The notes below the pieces were generated by a model. The model was given only the letters and a program-made list of their open reading frames with translations, did not search any database and had not been told where the DNA came from. A program made the position numbers and the translations under genes. A stretch of 64,000 nt of DNA, taken from assembly GCA_013115135.1 (NCBI GenBank), contig JABANP010000280.1, forward strand, positions 1 through 64,000. The letters run 5' to 3'. Of the stretch, positions 23,481 through 34,623 are shown piece after piece; position 1 is the stretch's first letter; each line of letters opens with the position of its first letter. This DNA comes from Perkinsus olseni. Lineage: Eukaryota; Perkinsozoa; Perkinsida; Perkinsidae.

Positions 23481-24744
23481 AGCAATAGCTCGACCCAGCC
23501 CGTCGTTATGACGCCGTGGGTGATGTTAGTTCCATAGCTGATGATGATGGCTTGATGGGCCTGAGTGGTCTCAGTTGATGAGATTGTGATGTGTGACGCG
23601 GCTGCTCTGCTAAACTGCATTCCTCAATCTATGCCTTTACACGAACTAGTCTCACTCTATCAGGATACCTATTGCGTTGAGACAGTGCGCGTAAGCGACG
23701 CGAATGGAACCGCTTTGATGAGAACGTTCACACCACACTCGCTTCGTTCCGTCGCGGTATAGTATGTTCGAAACTCAGATCGGAACTCTCAGTAGTCACG
23801 ACGAATTCCGCTTTCCGGTGTAAATTCCATAATAATTTGGAAGAGACCGAATGGCTGCTCCTCTGAAGACTCCCACTCCGGTGCCTTCTTCAGTAGTGAA
23901 CCCTGCCTTCGAATATCCCCGTGTAGAGGAGTGAATGGTACAACTGTAATGGTAGGCCGTCACTCTGCTCGAAGGACGCGTCGTGCAGCACACCGATGAG
24001 GAACAATAGTGTTTTCGACCTTCTGTGATTGTGTGGGCACACAATCCACTTGTCCCCTAGCGCTAGTAGCGTTTGTTCCTGCTGTATTCATAAAAGATCG
24101 GGCTCTTATCAGTATCACTCATGTCGAGTTCGGGTGATAACACCTTCCCAGCTGCTGCTGCCGATTCTTGTAAATCAGAACCGCATCTCTGATTGAGCGT
24201 CAATTAGCTCATCCATTTTCTGTCCGAAATATCGCGACCACTATTTCAAGCCACTGTTACAAGCCACAGAAACTAGGTACAGGATGCCGACTTAGAGAAG
24301 GGCCAACCCCTCATGATTTATTCGTGCGAACAGGTTGAGAGTTGTAACGCACACCAATCGAAAGGTCTTGTCAAGCTCTAGATAACCTCGTTCTCTTCGT
24401 GACCTCACTCGCAAGTTTCACTTGAGAAATTAAACCAAACGCCAAAAAATCTCGAAATTTCGTTGGCAGAATCACCTAGGCCATGCTGACGTTGTAAAGT
24501 GCCTAGGAGAGGGGCCGACGCTGTGAATCAACACATCATCGGAGGTCCAGTTGTGACTCACAACTTATGAGTTGAGATGAGCATTCCCCCTCCATACCTC
24601 ATAAGCAAGCCATCACGTTATTGAATGATAGGCATCCCGGAGACTACCAACACAGCACACAATACACTCTCGCTAAGAAATCATCAAACTCTGATATTGA
24701 GCTAAAAAGAAAGAAGTTCAGTTCATCGCGGTAGCGCCTCAATA
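23481..24744. repeat. repeat-containing intergenic stretch
   Basis: 23560-23900 repeats the blocks described at 20150-20700 (including CTGAGTGGTCTCAGTTGATGAG, also at 19305-19325). 23900-24744 shows no gene; it is the 3' flank of the family P gene at 24745. Confidence 0.5.
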
Positions 24745-25800
24745 TTACTCATCGACGTATGGATGGAACCGCATAAAATGGAAATAACGACGGCGCAAAT
24801 AATAATATTGGTTGAGACATCCCAGGGTCCAACGACCGTCCACTATGAAGTAGTCGGGTAAATGCGTTCCGAGGTCAAATTCAGCCAGCTTCCTCAGTTC
24901 ATTCGCAGAGCGCAGATGACAAGTACCCCCATCACGGGGCCGGGACACGTACAAAGGCGGCTTGCTGCCAAGGATGGGAATCAGACGACCCTCAAATCCC
25001 TCAGCCTTCGCCCTCACACTGCGAAATGCCTCGAACTTGATGAAGGGGTGAGATCTGACTATTCGAAACCTAGCTTGATGCCAGATGGAGGTAGTCACGT
25101 ACAGGACGTCCAGCGAAGATGGAGCTGACGAAAATGTGTACAGGCTATCGCAAGGAATAATAGGGGGTGACCACCCTCTATTGGCCGGGATGGCAAGGGA
25201 GTAGGCTAGCTTGGCCACTTTACTTTCAGCCCATCGGATGTAGTACACGTCCACGGCGACCGGACTGAGGAAGGTCAGATAGAGGAAGTCTTCGGCAGCA
25301 CAAAATGAGCATTGTTCGAGATCCCTCATCGAGAGGGTATCCAAGATCATCTCCAGGAAAACATGTGACTGAGGGAAGGAGTATCCGATGAGTTCATAGT
25401 TCGTAGATGAGTGGAAGCCTCGGCCATCATCGTAAAAGTACGAGATGAATAGACGACGATGTTCAGCATCATAGCACCAAGCTTGGAGGCGGATCTGACC
25501 CATACGCTTCTTCGTCGTATAGAGACACTCGCGGGTGTGGCTTCCAACGGCACAAATATCGCCATCGACTGCCACGATACGGTAAATTTCACCATCGTCG
25601 ACGAAAGCGTACTCGAGGTTGATAGGGTCCAACTTGGTAGCAACTTCCTCACTGGGACCATCCAGCCTGGGTATAGGTGTGCCACAGTAGCCCATAACCT
25701 CCCCGACTAACTCCGGGGGCATCACCCTCCCATCACCCCCTCCCTCAACCATCATACAGCGTAGGGCCTCAACATGTGGTGGTAGTTGGAAGGTGGCCAT
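24745..25800 (-). CDS. family P protein, intact copy 1 (351 aa)
   Basis: Intronless. The start is the ATG at 25800, because the conserved family sequence begins MATFQLPPHVEALRC in a good context (CACCATGG) and because upstream codons open only from GTG. Residues 1-50 hold a conserved module (DGRVMPPELVGEVMGYC) whose P-E-L-x-x-E-V-M pattern faintly recalls an F-box helix. The remainder has repeating beta-like blocks (YAFVDDGEIYRIV, EHRRLFISYFYDDG, DVYYIRWAESK.AKLAYS, LRKLAEFDLG), compatible with a beta-propeller. Neither assignment is proven. It ends VRFHPYVDE-like, conserved in the other copies. The 5' 120 nt are identical in three copies in this window. No signal peptide or membrane segment. 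Confidence 0.8.
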   Translation of the reverse strand: MATFQLPPHVEALRCMMVEGGGDGRVMPPELVGEVMGYCGTPIPRLDGPSEEVATKLDPINLEYAFVDDGEIYRIVAVDGDICAVGSHTRECLYTTKKRMGQIRLQAWCYDAEHRRLFISYFYDDGRGFHSSTNYELIGYSFPQSHVFLEMILDTLSMRDLEQCSFCAAEDFLYLTFLSPVAVDVYYIRWAESKVAKLAYSLAIPANRGWSPPIIPCDSLYTFSSAPSSLDVLYVTTSIWHQARFRIVRSHPFIKFEAFRSVRAKAEGFEGRLIPILGSKPPLYVSRPRDGGTCHLRSANELRKLAEFDLGTHLPDYFIVDGRWTLGCLNQYYYLRRRYFHFMRFHPYVDE

Positions 25801-26419
25801 GGTGACACGAGGAGGAGGAGACAACACTACACTACTCAGGAAGTTCGGCGGCCCACGGAAACGAGAGTTGACCTGCTCAGGTATGTTCTCGACTGGTTCG
25901 TCACACACGTCATGAAGTAGCGGAAGTAGACAGCAGAGATCTTTTACGTCGAACAAGGTCTTGATGGGATTATTCGAACGCACGATACGACATTTTTACT
26001 GCAAACTCGATCTATACGTAGACGCTGTCGTCGAACCACAGTGCCACAGCAGAGCGAACATCGTCTGGTTGCCCACTGACAGCATGACTTGAGAAGGCGA
26101 AGTGATCGCTGCTCTCAAGACTCATTGCATTCTAGCTCACAGGACGAATATTGCGCTCATTCCTCACCCTCGGAAGATATGCTTGAGAGAATCTTTGCTG
26201 TGCGCAATTCTATCCGGCTCCGCGCTACCCCAAGATTGCGAGGATAATCCTCGTCTTCCGCTCGCTCCGCAATAGCACCAACGTTGACACCTGGCGTGAA
26301 TATCCAGTGCGAATCGCCGACCATGCAACCGGATACATTGCGGACGCAGTTCATACCGCTGCTCGCACAGAACATGAGAGGTCAGAGATCAAACGCTGAT
26401 ATGCGCAACATCCTTTAAC

Positions 26420-26790
26420 GGATAACAGCGTGATGCTGCGGCCAATAGCCTTTGTAGAACATCTTGAAACAACTGCTGTCGCGGTAAATACTGGATCGTA
26501 TACGTACGGATAGAAGCGTACCGTCGTACGGTATCGGTACGGATGAGTACGGTAGTTTCGATTCTTCACTTCCAGCCCACTGTAGAAAGCAGACCTTGAC
26601 GGTAGGCGAAACCCAAGAAGAGGGGGTCGCCAGCGGCAGCCATCGCCAAATCAGGGCGAAGATCGACAGGAAGACCGTTTGGGTCCATTTCGAGGAACAC
26701 CTCCTTGGTCTCCATGGAGTACCCGAGCAAGCGATGCTGAATACATCGATTATAACCGGAAGAGTAAGCAGTGAATAGATGACGATGTTC
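26420..26790 (-). pseudogene. family P remnant, middle fragment
   Basis: The minus-strand frames read METKEVFLEMDPNGLP...MAAAGDPLFLGFAYRQGLL and then, after a frame break near 26580, KLPYSSVPIPYDG..., matching VFLE.D...SAAGDFLY and K.AYS of intact copies. The N- and C-termini are missing and there is a stop after VGWK. A nearly identical fragment lies at 41500-41865. The 26190-26310 stretch (AATCCTC...CGCTCGCTCCGCAAT) is also shared with 41410-41490. Confidence 0.7.
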
Positions 26791-26984
26791 AGCATCCTAC
26801 GTTGTCCTTGGGAAGCGGGAGTCTCGTTGACCGTCGCTGCAGTGGTTGACTTTGCTGTCTCTGAACTGAGACTTCTGCCAGGATCTTCTACTGGACCCCG
26901 GCGTGATGTTGTAACAGCCTTCCTAGAAGGGGAGACGACGAACTTCTCTACACCTTTTAAATGCCTATTTCGCGATCAGTAAGA
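26791..26984. repeat. fragment of the RING-gene upstream flank
   Basis: 26845-26910 (CTGTCTCTGAACTGAGACTTCTGCCAGGAT region and GGACCCCGGC) matches 19354-19405 and 41950-42000, the flank upstream of the two RING genes. No RING sequence follows. Confidence 0.6.
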
Positions 26985-27105
26985 TCAATTTCGCCAGCGC
27001 GCGTGATAGTACAATCAATTTCGCCGGCACACCCGAAGTAAGTTCAATTTCGACGAAATGCGGAAATCAATTTCGCTGGTAGTAGATTCTATTTCGCTGT
27101 AGTGA
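26985..27105. repeat. spaced short repeat TCAATTTCGC
   Basis: Five near-copies of TCAATTTCG(C) occur at roughly 20-30 nt spacing (26986, 27015, 27039, 27067 and a diverged TCTATTTCGC near 27088). The spacers are unrelated. It does not meet the regularity of a CRISPR array. Confidence 0.6.
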
Positions 27106-28430
27106 CGGATTCTGACGTCCGACTGTTGTAGGCTGGCCGTTTCGCCTATCATGATGCAAAATCCAAGTCATAAAGCTGAGGATGAGAGCTACTGTGGCAT
27201 CGTGCCTCTTGGATTTCTCTCGTGACTGGCGACGAGGCGAGATTGGACCATCTCCCTCGACTGAGCCATGGAGACTGTCATCATGGGAGTCATAATGACT
27301 TTCGTCACTGATGCCACAGTAGCAGAGGAGGTACACACTTTCTGATTGAGAGAGTTTGTTGATGCACTTCGCATTGCACAAGACATCTCTGTGTCCTCAT
27401 ACCGGACATGACTATTGCTGGTGTCTGATGCGCACTGTGAAGCTCTGGTACAGTTCTCCCCCTTTGCGATTTTCATGCCCTTCAGAGAAACACTGCCACT
27501 GGTCACTGGAAGTCCAGCAGTATCAATTCCTCACTGCCGCCACATGGGCACGTTCAGCGGTAGTTACCTGATGGAGGCCCAACACCACCCAACTTGGGTG
27601 ACCCAAGCACTCTATAAGAAGGACAACCAGTGCTTGTCAGCAGAAGTATAGCAAGTTGCAGCCAAGGATATGTGCTGAGCGTGAGCCGACCCCGGCCTCG
27701 CTTGCGCTTCTTAGGATGCAAGCACGAGGTTCTCATTGAGAACTTCTCAAAGAGGGGGCACTGACTGTCGAGAGAGCAGTTTACCCGATCAGCAATATCG
27801 GAGATCGTGTGGATGTAGATAGCCATGGGGTGTATGAGAATGCCAAGGTCGCTGCTAGCAGAATACTAACACTTTCTCAGACCATTCGAATCGCTCTCCC
27901 ACGCAGAACTCAGCACGCCACGAAAGTGAATGTAAGTGTTCAACAAAATACGCAAGACCTGTCTCGGGACCTGGTCTTGTTGTTTAACACATGTTCGCCA
28001 ATCGCTCTAAACTGGAACCAGTGAGAGAGCGCTCCGCATCACCCTCACAGATGACTTTGGTGTCACCTGGCTAGTCTGCTGCCGCTAACAGGAATTTCTG
28101 CAGCGTTCCTGTCGGTACCGTTGCCTCGTTAGTCTCGACTATTTGTATTTTGATGGCGCTTCGACTTTGGCAATGACGTTGTATTCCATTACCGACTGGC
28201 CGCAATCTATGATCCAATTCATGTTGTAGGTTTCGTATCGGGTATCACCAGTGGTGACTCTAGTGCTCAGATTCAGTTAACACAACCGTAAGGGGCCTTA
28301 GGTTGAGTGGTTAGTGAGAGGGGTGACTACACAGGGCGATTAGAGCTGGGACGACGACCAACTACACCAGCCGCGCCGATTTGCTATAGATCTGATAAAG
28401 CAGACATGCACACGAATTGCGCAATATCCC
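27106..28430. other. stretch without a convincing gene
   Basis: Several open frames of 70-105 codons on both strands overlap each other and none shows a domain, signal peptide or paralogue in the window. Nothing supported. Confidence 0.4.
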
Positions 28431-28604
28431 ACTACAAGCAGGGTGGCTGTAAATTTGATTGTAGTCAGGGCGGCTGAAGGAAAGATAGAAAATCGACTCT
28501 TTCCTTCGAGAAATTTCCGGAAGGAATAAAAGAAAAATAGTGGAAAAATAGGAAAAAAAAGAAAAAAATAGGAAAATAATGAAGAGAAAAAAATTTAGCG
28601 AAAG

Positions 28605-28645
28605 GTCCGCCTCTGGCGGACCTATGATCGCGTACATTGTACGCG
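28605..28645. repeat. two adjacent hairpins
   Basis: AGGTCCGCC-TCT-GGCGGACCT (9 bp arms) is followed directly by CGCGTACA-T-TGTACGCG at 28629-28645 (8 bp arms, one-nucleotide centre). Confidence 0.85.
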
Positions 28646-28867
28646 GTCATACAGTGGTCTAAGCAGGGCGTTCCTACCACTGGGCACTCATCCGAAAACA
28701 CGACATAGTATGCTGAACATACGGCATATGTTCAGCGCTATCCGGATAAGCCACTTACTATCGGTGAACCTGTCTGTTAAGTTGCGCAGATCGCAATTAC
28801 TCACCAATGTTACGGGACACATATTATTGGGCGAGCGAGATTTATATTTGGAATGAAATAATGGGGG

Positions 28868-28977
28868 TGTTCAATAGACCTCTCCTGAGTTTCAGGAGTG
28901 CTCCCAGGATTGAATTTAACGTGTAAAATACGATCCTGGGAGCGTTCTTGAAACTCAGGAGAGATCTATTGAACACG
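28868..28977. repeat. fold-back repeat with GTGTTCAATAG ends
   Basis: About 45 bp inverted arms (from GTGTTCAATAGACCTCTCCT to its inverted partner AGGAGAGATCTATTGAACAC) separated by about 20 nt. The same end sequence (TATTGAAC/GTTCAATA with GGAGCGCTC cores) recurs several times at 31468-32050. Confidence 0.75.
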
Positions 28978-29214
28978 CGGAATGGACCCGCAAAAACTTC
29001 GAAATCTTCGGAAAATTTCGAAAAAAAAGTAAAAATTTGTACACTGACGCTAGTGCCTAGCGTCGTGGCGTGACGCAACTATCGTGGCCAGTAGCATGTT
29101 GTGCAGAATGATTTTTCTTCCTAGGGCACTTTTCATTTTTGGCACACCGTGCGGCGAACCAAAGACTGACTGGACCTCTGGTCAGTGTACACATCCATCC
29201 CCGTCCTGAATTAG

Positions 29215-29440
29215 TGTTGCCTCTGTATATGAATTGCCAATATGAACTGTATATGTCGACAAGACGATATCGCCTGTCTTCTTCATTCCAGAAGACGTAT
29301 GTGATGAAGAGACTCCGCTCGGCGACATTAAAGCAGCACGACTTCTCAATTCAATTCGCGTCGCTCGGCGGTAGCGGAAGATATTCAGACCATGGCGAGC
29401 CGGCCTTCTCGACCCGAAAATCCCGTCGATAGAATAACGT
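29215..29440 (-). pseudogene. family P remnant, internal fragment
   Basis: Minus-strand frames contain FRVEKAGSPWSEYLPLPPSDAN and, in another frame, SGMKKTGDIVLS, matching the pseudogene copy at 49975-50638 (FRVEKGNSPWSEYLPLPPSE, SGMKKAGDVVLS). Frame-broken, with both ends missing. Confidence 0.65.
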
Positions 29441-30188
29441 GAAATTCCCAATGACGTAGAGGATGGGACGGATAGATGTAGCTGACTGGCCAAGGTAGCT
29501 AGGGCAATGCGAATTGCGTTGCCCACAGCAGAATTGGTGTGGTCCATATGCCACAGACTGTTCAGAACAGCCTACAACAGGAAAGCAACTCACGATGAGC
29601 TGCCAGACAGATCGAACCACAAGGCGGGGCCACCGCCGCGGTGGTCGCTGTGGAGAGATCCACAGATTGTGACTCACCACACTCCAGTGATTGGAGTCCA
29701 GTCAGCGATCATCTATTAGGACTGAGAATGTCTAGCAACGAATACAATCCCAAGTCTCTCTGCGGACTTACCTCACCGAGGTAACGAGGAATATCGTTGA
29801 AGACAAACTCTAGTCCTACCTCCACATCGAGGGATTGGACTGGGAAGGGCGCGAAAATCAGCCAAATTCTGGTGAGCACCAGACAAACAACATCATACGT
29901 TGATAACTAGTAGCGCTTGAATATCTGCACTAGCTTCATTCGTGCGGAAGATGCTCCAACGGCTCATTGCACAACCGATCGTCGTCTTCGTTGTGCGGGG
30001 GTGAAAACTTCCTCTGAATGGAGGCCATCGAAACTCAGAAATGGCGAGCCGGAAGGACGTTGGACCTCTGGTCGGTGTGTACAGTGTACATCCCTTGCCT
30101 CGTCGCCCCCGTGCAGTGCTGCCCCTCATATGAATTAGACAATTATGGGCCCTAGATTGCAAAGTTGTGAGGGGGGATAAGGGATGCA

Positions 30189-31217
30189 CCAGGGTGGCCG
30201 TTCTTTCTTTCTTTCATTCTTTCCTTCGGAGAGAAAAGCTATTTTCCTCGAATGAAAGAATGTCTATTTTTCACTGGAAAAATAGGAAAAATAGGAAAAG
30301 TAGAATATTTCGGGTAAAATTGAAGAAAAAACTGAGAAAAACGCAAGAAAGAGGCGAAAAATGAAGAGGGTGAGATGTGACTAATGCCAGCCATGCAGTC
30401 TGCATGATGCAGATGTACCGTAGTTCTGATAAAAATATAACCAAAGCATTCGGGAGTTCTAACCAGTCGTTGGATCTCGTTGTTGGAGCTCAGGCGCGCA
30501 GGAGTCTCCATGAAGAATTTTGCAGGATCACGCTTCGAAGGGCGGTGTCCTTAGGGCACGCGTCTCATCTTCCGAAGAACTCAGAAGCGTTCAAGCTCAT
30601 GAAACTCGGCCTCATCAAACCAAGATAGCAAATGAGTTTACTGTGCGATGCTAATCAGAGCAATAAGTCACTGAGTGCGGATCCGCAGCTCGGTACCAAA
30701 TCTGTACTACAGATGACTCGTCGACAGATAGGATCGAATCGCCACTCGATAGGAGTGGCACCGATGATGCCACGTTGAAGAAGGATCCTCAATTCATAAT
30801 TCTCGAAGCCCTACAGCTTGCCTCACGGTTCGTTTTCCAATAGCGAATCCCCATGTTGCATTGCAGTGAATGCAGCGTCGAAGTGACCGCAGACTCTGCG
30901 GTCACTCTGCGGCGCAGAGAGCGAAGGAGCGTCTAAAGTGCACCTCATCATGAGGTCCTCATGAACAGAGCTCTGCAAGACCGACATAACTTGCGACGCG
31001 AGTCTCGCGTCCAATATGCGATGCTGTACTCCCTCGTAGGGTTCACCATAAGCGTAGAGGGCCAATCGAACCTACTGGATCCAATCCTCTTGCTTGATTT
31101 TCGCTCCTTAGCGAAAAATTTTCTATTTTGCCTATTTTTCCTATTTTTCGCTATTTTTCGGCAGGAAAAATAGGCCGAAGGAAAGAAAGTCTATTTTTCC
31201 TTCCACCGGCCACCCTG
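30189..31217. mobile_element. putative DNA transposon with CCAGGGTGGCCG terminal inverted repeats
   Basis: The left end CCAGGGTGGCCG (30189) and right end CGGCCACCCTGG (31217) are perfect inverted repeats, and both sub-terminal regions are rich in CTATTTTTCC/GGAAAAATAG units in opposite orientation with TTTCCTTCGG motifs. The interior has no transposase-like frame. A related end (CAGGGTGGCTG, then AGGAAAGATAG) occurs near 28439-28490. No target-site duplication could be seen, so boundaries are tentative. Confidence 0.5.
30882..31011. repeat. cluster of four perfect hairpins with 1-nt centres
   Basis: In 130 bp: 30882-30906 (AGTGACCGCAGA-C-TCTGCGGTCACT), 30905-30919 (CTCTGCG-G-CGCAGAG), 30948-30964 (TCATGAGG-T-CCTCATGA) and 30995-31011 (GACGCGAG-T-CTCGCGTC), plus the simple palindrome CAGAGCTCTG at 30966-30975. 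Confidence 0.9.
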
Positions 31218-31467
31218 GCGTGGGAATAGTCCTTGTACGAGTTGGTCACTGTCCGAATTGGCACTGCCCCAGTTGGGATACATCCCTTCTTGAACCTTTG
31301 TGAGTGACTCAGACTGTCTGTAACGTGTGAAAAAGAGGTTTTTACAGGAAGCTTTTCTCAATGAAAGGCTCCTCCAACCTCAGAACCTTGGGTGCTCGGG
31401 TTTCAGGTTTGGTGTTTTCCTTCCCGCACTCCCGTATTCTCTGGGATTTTACAGTCGATAACTCAGT

Positions 31468-32043
31468 CGGGGTGTTCAATAGTCAAGGTCGAGTGCACTC
31501 CCAGGAGCGCTCTTGGAAAGCGCTTTTGGAGAGCGCTCGTGAGATTTAGTTCAATAGACGCGCTCCTGAAACTTTTCAGGAGTGCTCCGGGGAGAGAACT
31601 CAACTCATGTTCAATAAACTCACTGTTCAAAAGCGCTCTTGAAGAAGGCCATAATCCTCGACAGTGTCGAGTCGACTCAGACATCTCACAAGTTCTCCTC
31701 GAAGCCCTTAACAGCACTTCTATCACATCACCTTTTTTGGCTCGGCTCCTTGTTATCTAGCTTAGTCACGCGATAGGTATTAATCATACTTCGTCTTTTC
31801 GTTATTCTTCAGCCGCTCAGCTAGGGCAAATCTCAAGGCTCAGATGATCCCAGGAGCGGTGAGAAGTCTCCTGAAATTTGCTCTCCCAGGAGCGCTCCTG
31901 GGGGCGTGCGAGAACTCTATTGAATACGCTAAGGGACGATCCTGAGATCACTCCTGGAAGCGCTCCTGAGGCAGATCTTTTGAACACGTTCTGGCAAACT
32001 TCGCTCCCGGGAGCGCTCTCGAGTTTCGGGAGAGGTCTATTGA
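31468..32043. repeat. cluster of GTTCAATA/GGAGCGCTC palindromic repeats
   Basis: Repeated short units such as GTTCAATA, TATTGAAC, CCAGGAGCGCTC and TCAGGAGTGCTC in both orientations. They are the same vocabulary as the fold-back at 28868-28977, suggesting several nested or eroded copies of one short palindromic element. Confidence 0.6.
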
Positions 32044-32905
32044 ACGGGTGTATCTCAACTGATCCAGTATAAATTCGTCCAGTGGTCATCTCACCCAAAG
32101 GTGCAACTCGTCCATCTCTGTGCGTCCAGTATAAATTCGTCCAGTATAATTCCATCCAGCGTGACGGTTTCTACCATGGGGCATCCACCGTTTCCATGGG
32201 TTTTTTTATTTGATCCAGTATCATTTCATCCAGACATTACCCTCGCGTGAACAGAACACGAACTCGTTGCAATTGCTCGAAACACACATCACTTCACGAT
32301 CATCGTCATCGGATCAAATCGGATAATAGCATTCAGCGATAAGGACGAAAAGTAACTTCATACAGAGCGAGGCATTGGGATCATTGTTGAAGTAAAGAAA
32401 TGATGATGAGTGTGAAAAGTGCTCAACTGATGGAGTACTCCCGCCCGTGGGGACGGGCATAGCACCAAGATCATTCGTTTCATGAATAGTAGAACGTCCT
32501 GAGCGTATACTCCCCCTAGCTCGAGTGAGAGCCTCGCTACAGGTCCTCAAATAAGTGATGTATTGAACGTCTGGCAGTCGTTGAGGATTAGGAAGCCAAG
32601 AAGTCCCACAATACTCTGGAAAATTCGCATTAAATGATCGAGCCAAAGTCTCCTCGCACTCCTTACGGCTTCTAGTAGGCTTACGATAATTATCCCCACA
32701 TTGCAGCCGGTGGAAGAGCCTATCATACTCATCGTACTGGTCAGTGATGACCAATGCAATATGATAGAACCCAGGGTGACGGATTGACAGAGTGTTATTG
32801 AGAGTATGGTGATACGCCTCAGCTAAATTAGACGTTCTCTCACTAGAACCGGCGTGGTTCCACTTAGTACAAGGAACACGAGAACACTTAGCATCTTACA
32901 CTCAG
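32044..32905 (-). mobile_element. Mutator-like (MULE) transposase C-terminal remnant, copy 1
   Basis: The minus-strand frame reads KWNHAGSSERTSNLAEAYHH...HPGFYHIALVITDQ, the pattern W...R.(T/S)N..E..H......HP.....I found at the end of MULE/FLYWCH-associated transposases (family knowledge). It then continues with SRKECEETLARSFNANFPEY and about 100 more residues to a stop near 32314. The catalytic domain is absent. The downstream 270 bp contain repeated TGGACGAATTTATACTGG-type units and end GGGTGTATCTCAACTGATCC, shared (inverted) with copy 2 ending at 41312. A defective fragment. Confidence 0.55.
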
Positions 32906-33882
32906 CATCATGACTCATGAGAATGGCGACAGTCAAAAGAACACAACGGTACATAAATTAGGGGCGCGCGCTTCGAGTAAACGGAAGGTACGCGGGCACC
33001 CGAAGCACAAACGAATTCCTACAAGGTACGAATGGTGGCGTGGTTAAGTCCCACTGCTGCTGACAGTTGGGTTACCCCGCTATTGAACACCCCGAGTATG
33101 CGTGCCCATAACAGAGAGAAGGCAAGATTACAAGAATGCAAGACTGTTCGTTTGCGCTCCCACGCATCTCACACATGAGCACTTGTGGATTAGGACAGTT
33201 GAGCGCACAATCCCCTTGTGAGCCGGGACAGTCTGGCGCACAAGAAATGTTGCGTGCAAATGGTCTCAACACCCTGGGAATCGCATGCCGCACATTCTGA
33301 CGCGTACTCCCAGCACAATTGTCTATTTCCTGAGTGGAAGTCCGACTAGGATTTAGCTATAGCGATGAACACTCCATTCCTGTGCAAAACCACTCCTTTT
33401 TTATCTCTTTTATCCCATTTCCTCGGGAATCCCTATCCCTTGAGTTGGTCACTCCAAACACTCGACCGGCATAGGCCGTGCAGTTGGTGGTTTCGGTCGC
33501 GCGAGGGGTCTCTGAGAATGTCTACCCAATTGCAGCGTTATACGTGAGTTGATCGATGGCCGAATGGCCGGTTTACGCGGTTGTGAGTGAGATTCCGGGG
33601 AGTTCTTTCCGTTTTGGTTTCGTCAGAATGAGATTTGTTCGTGGTAGCAAGTTGTAGACCTCTTCTGGCGATTAACTCATTATCTAGCGGCCCTGGCAGC
33701 GTTGAGTTACTCACCAGTGGTGATTGGCTCAACCAAGAAAACGCTACATGGCTGAAACCTTAGCCACGCACAGGGCGTTATCTCCCACATCGATTTCTCT
33801 TCATAGATTTCTTCGCCACCGCAGTAACATGCGATGCTTTTCAATTCGTCGGGTAGCTTATCTACGGCTTTATTTTTCCTTC
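32906..33882. other. intergenic stretch, no gene supported
   Basis: Contains short frames only. The last 130 bp (33750-33882) are similar to the upstream flank of the family S gene at 22210 (CATGCGATG...GTCGG.TAGCTTATCTACGGCTT). Confidence 0.4.
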
Positions 33883-34623
33883 ATGAATTTCGTCCTATCA
33901 TTGATCACTTCAACGCTACTGTTCGTCGCGGTTAACGCTGCCCCTGTCGGCAAGTATTATGGTTCCACTGTTACGGGCACTCGATTCATAATCTATATCA
34001 AGGAGGACAACACTGTGCGCGTGATGTACAGCTTTCCGAAGACGGTATACTCCCGCACCCGGTCGTATCCTCTACATCCCGGACGTGTCGCAGACGAGTA
34101 CATCATCAAAGATAACCTAAAACATCCAAGCTGCCTGCGTGGTCTGAAGGGGGACTGCGTACTTGATGATGGTGATCTTGTCAACCTCCGCTTCGCCGCT
34201 GATGAGGATTCCTTGACAACTTCTGTGGGAGGCCGAATTGTGAAGTTCCGGAGGATTGACAACAGCTTCATCGTTCCGTATTACTCTACTCCAAATGAGA
34301 ACTTGAAGATCGAATGGGTTATGCATAGGTACAAAACTATGGTTGCGCACGTGACGGTGAACTGTACAGTTCGGCGTCTCAAGTCAGCTGGGGCTCGGAA
34401 CTCATTAGTCAATGGCGAGTTCCCCTTCCAGTCCAAAAACTACCTCTCTCCATATTCGATGTGGCCACGCCCTAGGAAGTATTACAGAGACTTCAAGAAG
34501 GAATTGTTTACGGTTTGCGGCATACAACTGTCGCCGACAGATTTTAAGACCATTACCTTTGCTACTTCCACGACTGCTTACACTAAATTCCTTGGGAAAC
34601 GCTTAACTCTCACTGCGTTATGA
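33883..34623 (+). CDS. family S small secreted protein, copy 2 (246 aa)
   Basis: Intronless; ATG at 33883 starts a signal peptide (MNFVLSLITSTLLFVAVNA, cleavage before APVGKY). It shares IYIKEDNTVRVMY, LDDGDLVNLRF, CGIQLSPTDFKTITF and STTAYTKF.GKRLTLTAL with the other copies. It has an extra basic/aromatic segment of about 35 residues (around YLSPYSMWPRPRKYYRDFKK) and is more basic than copies 3 and 4. Five to six cysteines in the mature part suggest disulfides. Function unknown; extracellular by signal peptide. Confidence 0.8.
   Translation: MNFVLSLITSTLLFVAVNAAPVGKYYGSTVTGTRFIIYIKEDNTVRVMYSFPKTVYSRTRSYPLHPGRVADEYIIKDNLKHPSCLRGLKGDCVLDDGDLVNLRFAADEDSLTTSVGGRIVKFRRIDNSFIVPYYSTPNENLKIEWVMHRYKTMVAHVTVNCTVRRLKSAGARNSLVNGEFPFQSKNYLSPYSMWPRPRKYYRDFKKELFTVCGIQLSPTDFKTITFATSTTAYTKFLGKRLTLTAL

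Noticed and set aside
25801..25983. N-terminal extension of the family P gene at 24745
   Set aside because: It opens from GTG, not ATG, and the conserved family start with good context is the ATG at 25800.
26985..27105. CRISPR-like array
   Set aside because: Repeat is too short and irregular, and the genome is eukaryotic.
28490..28620. Membrane-protein-like ORFs rich in Phe/Ser
   Set aside because: Low-complexity A-rich sequence read from the minus strand; no start context or conservation.
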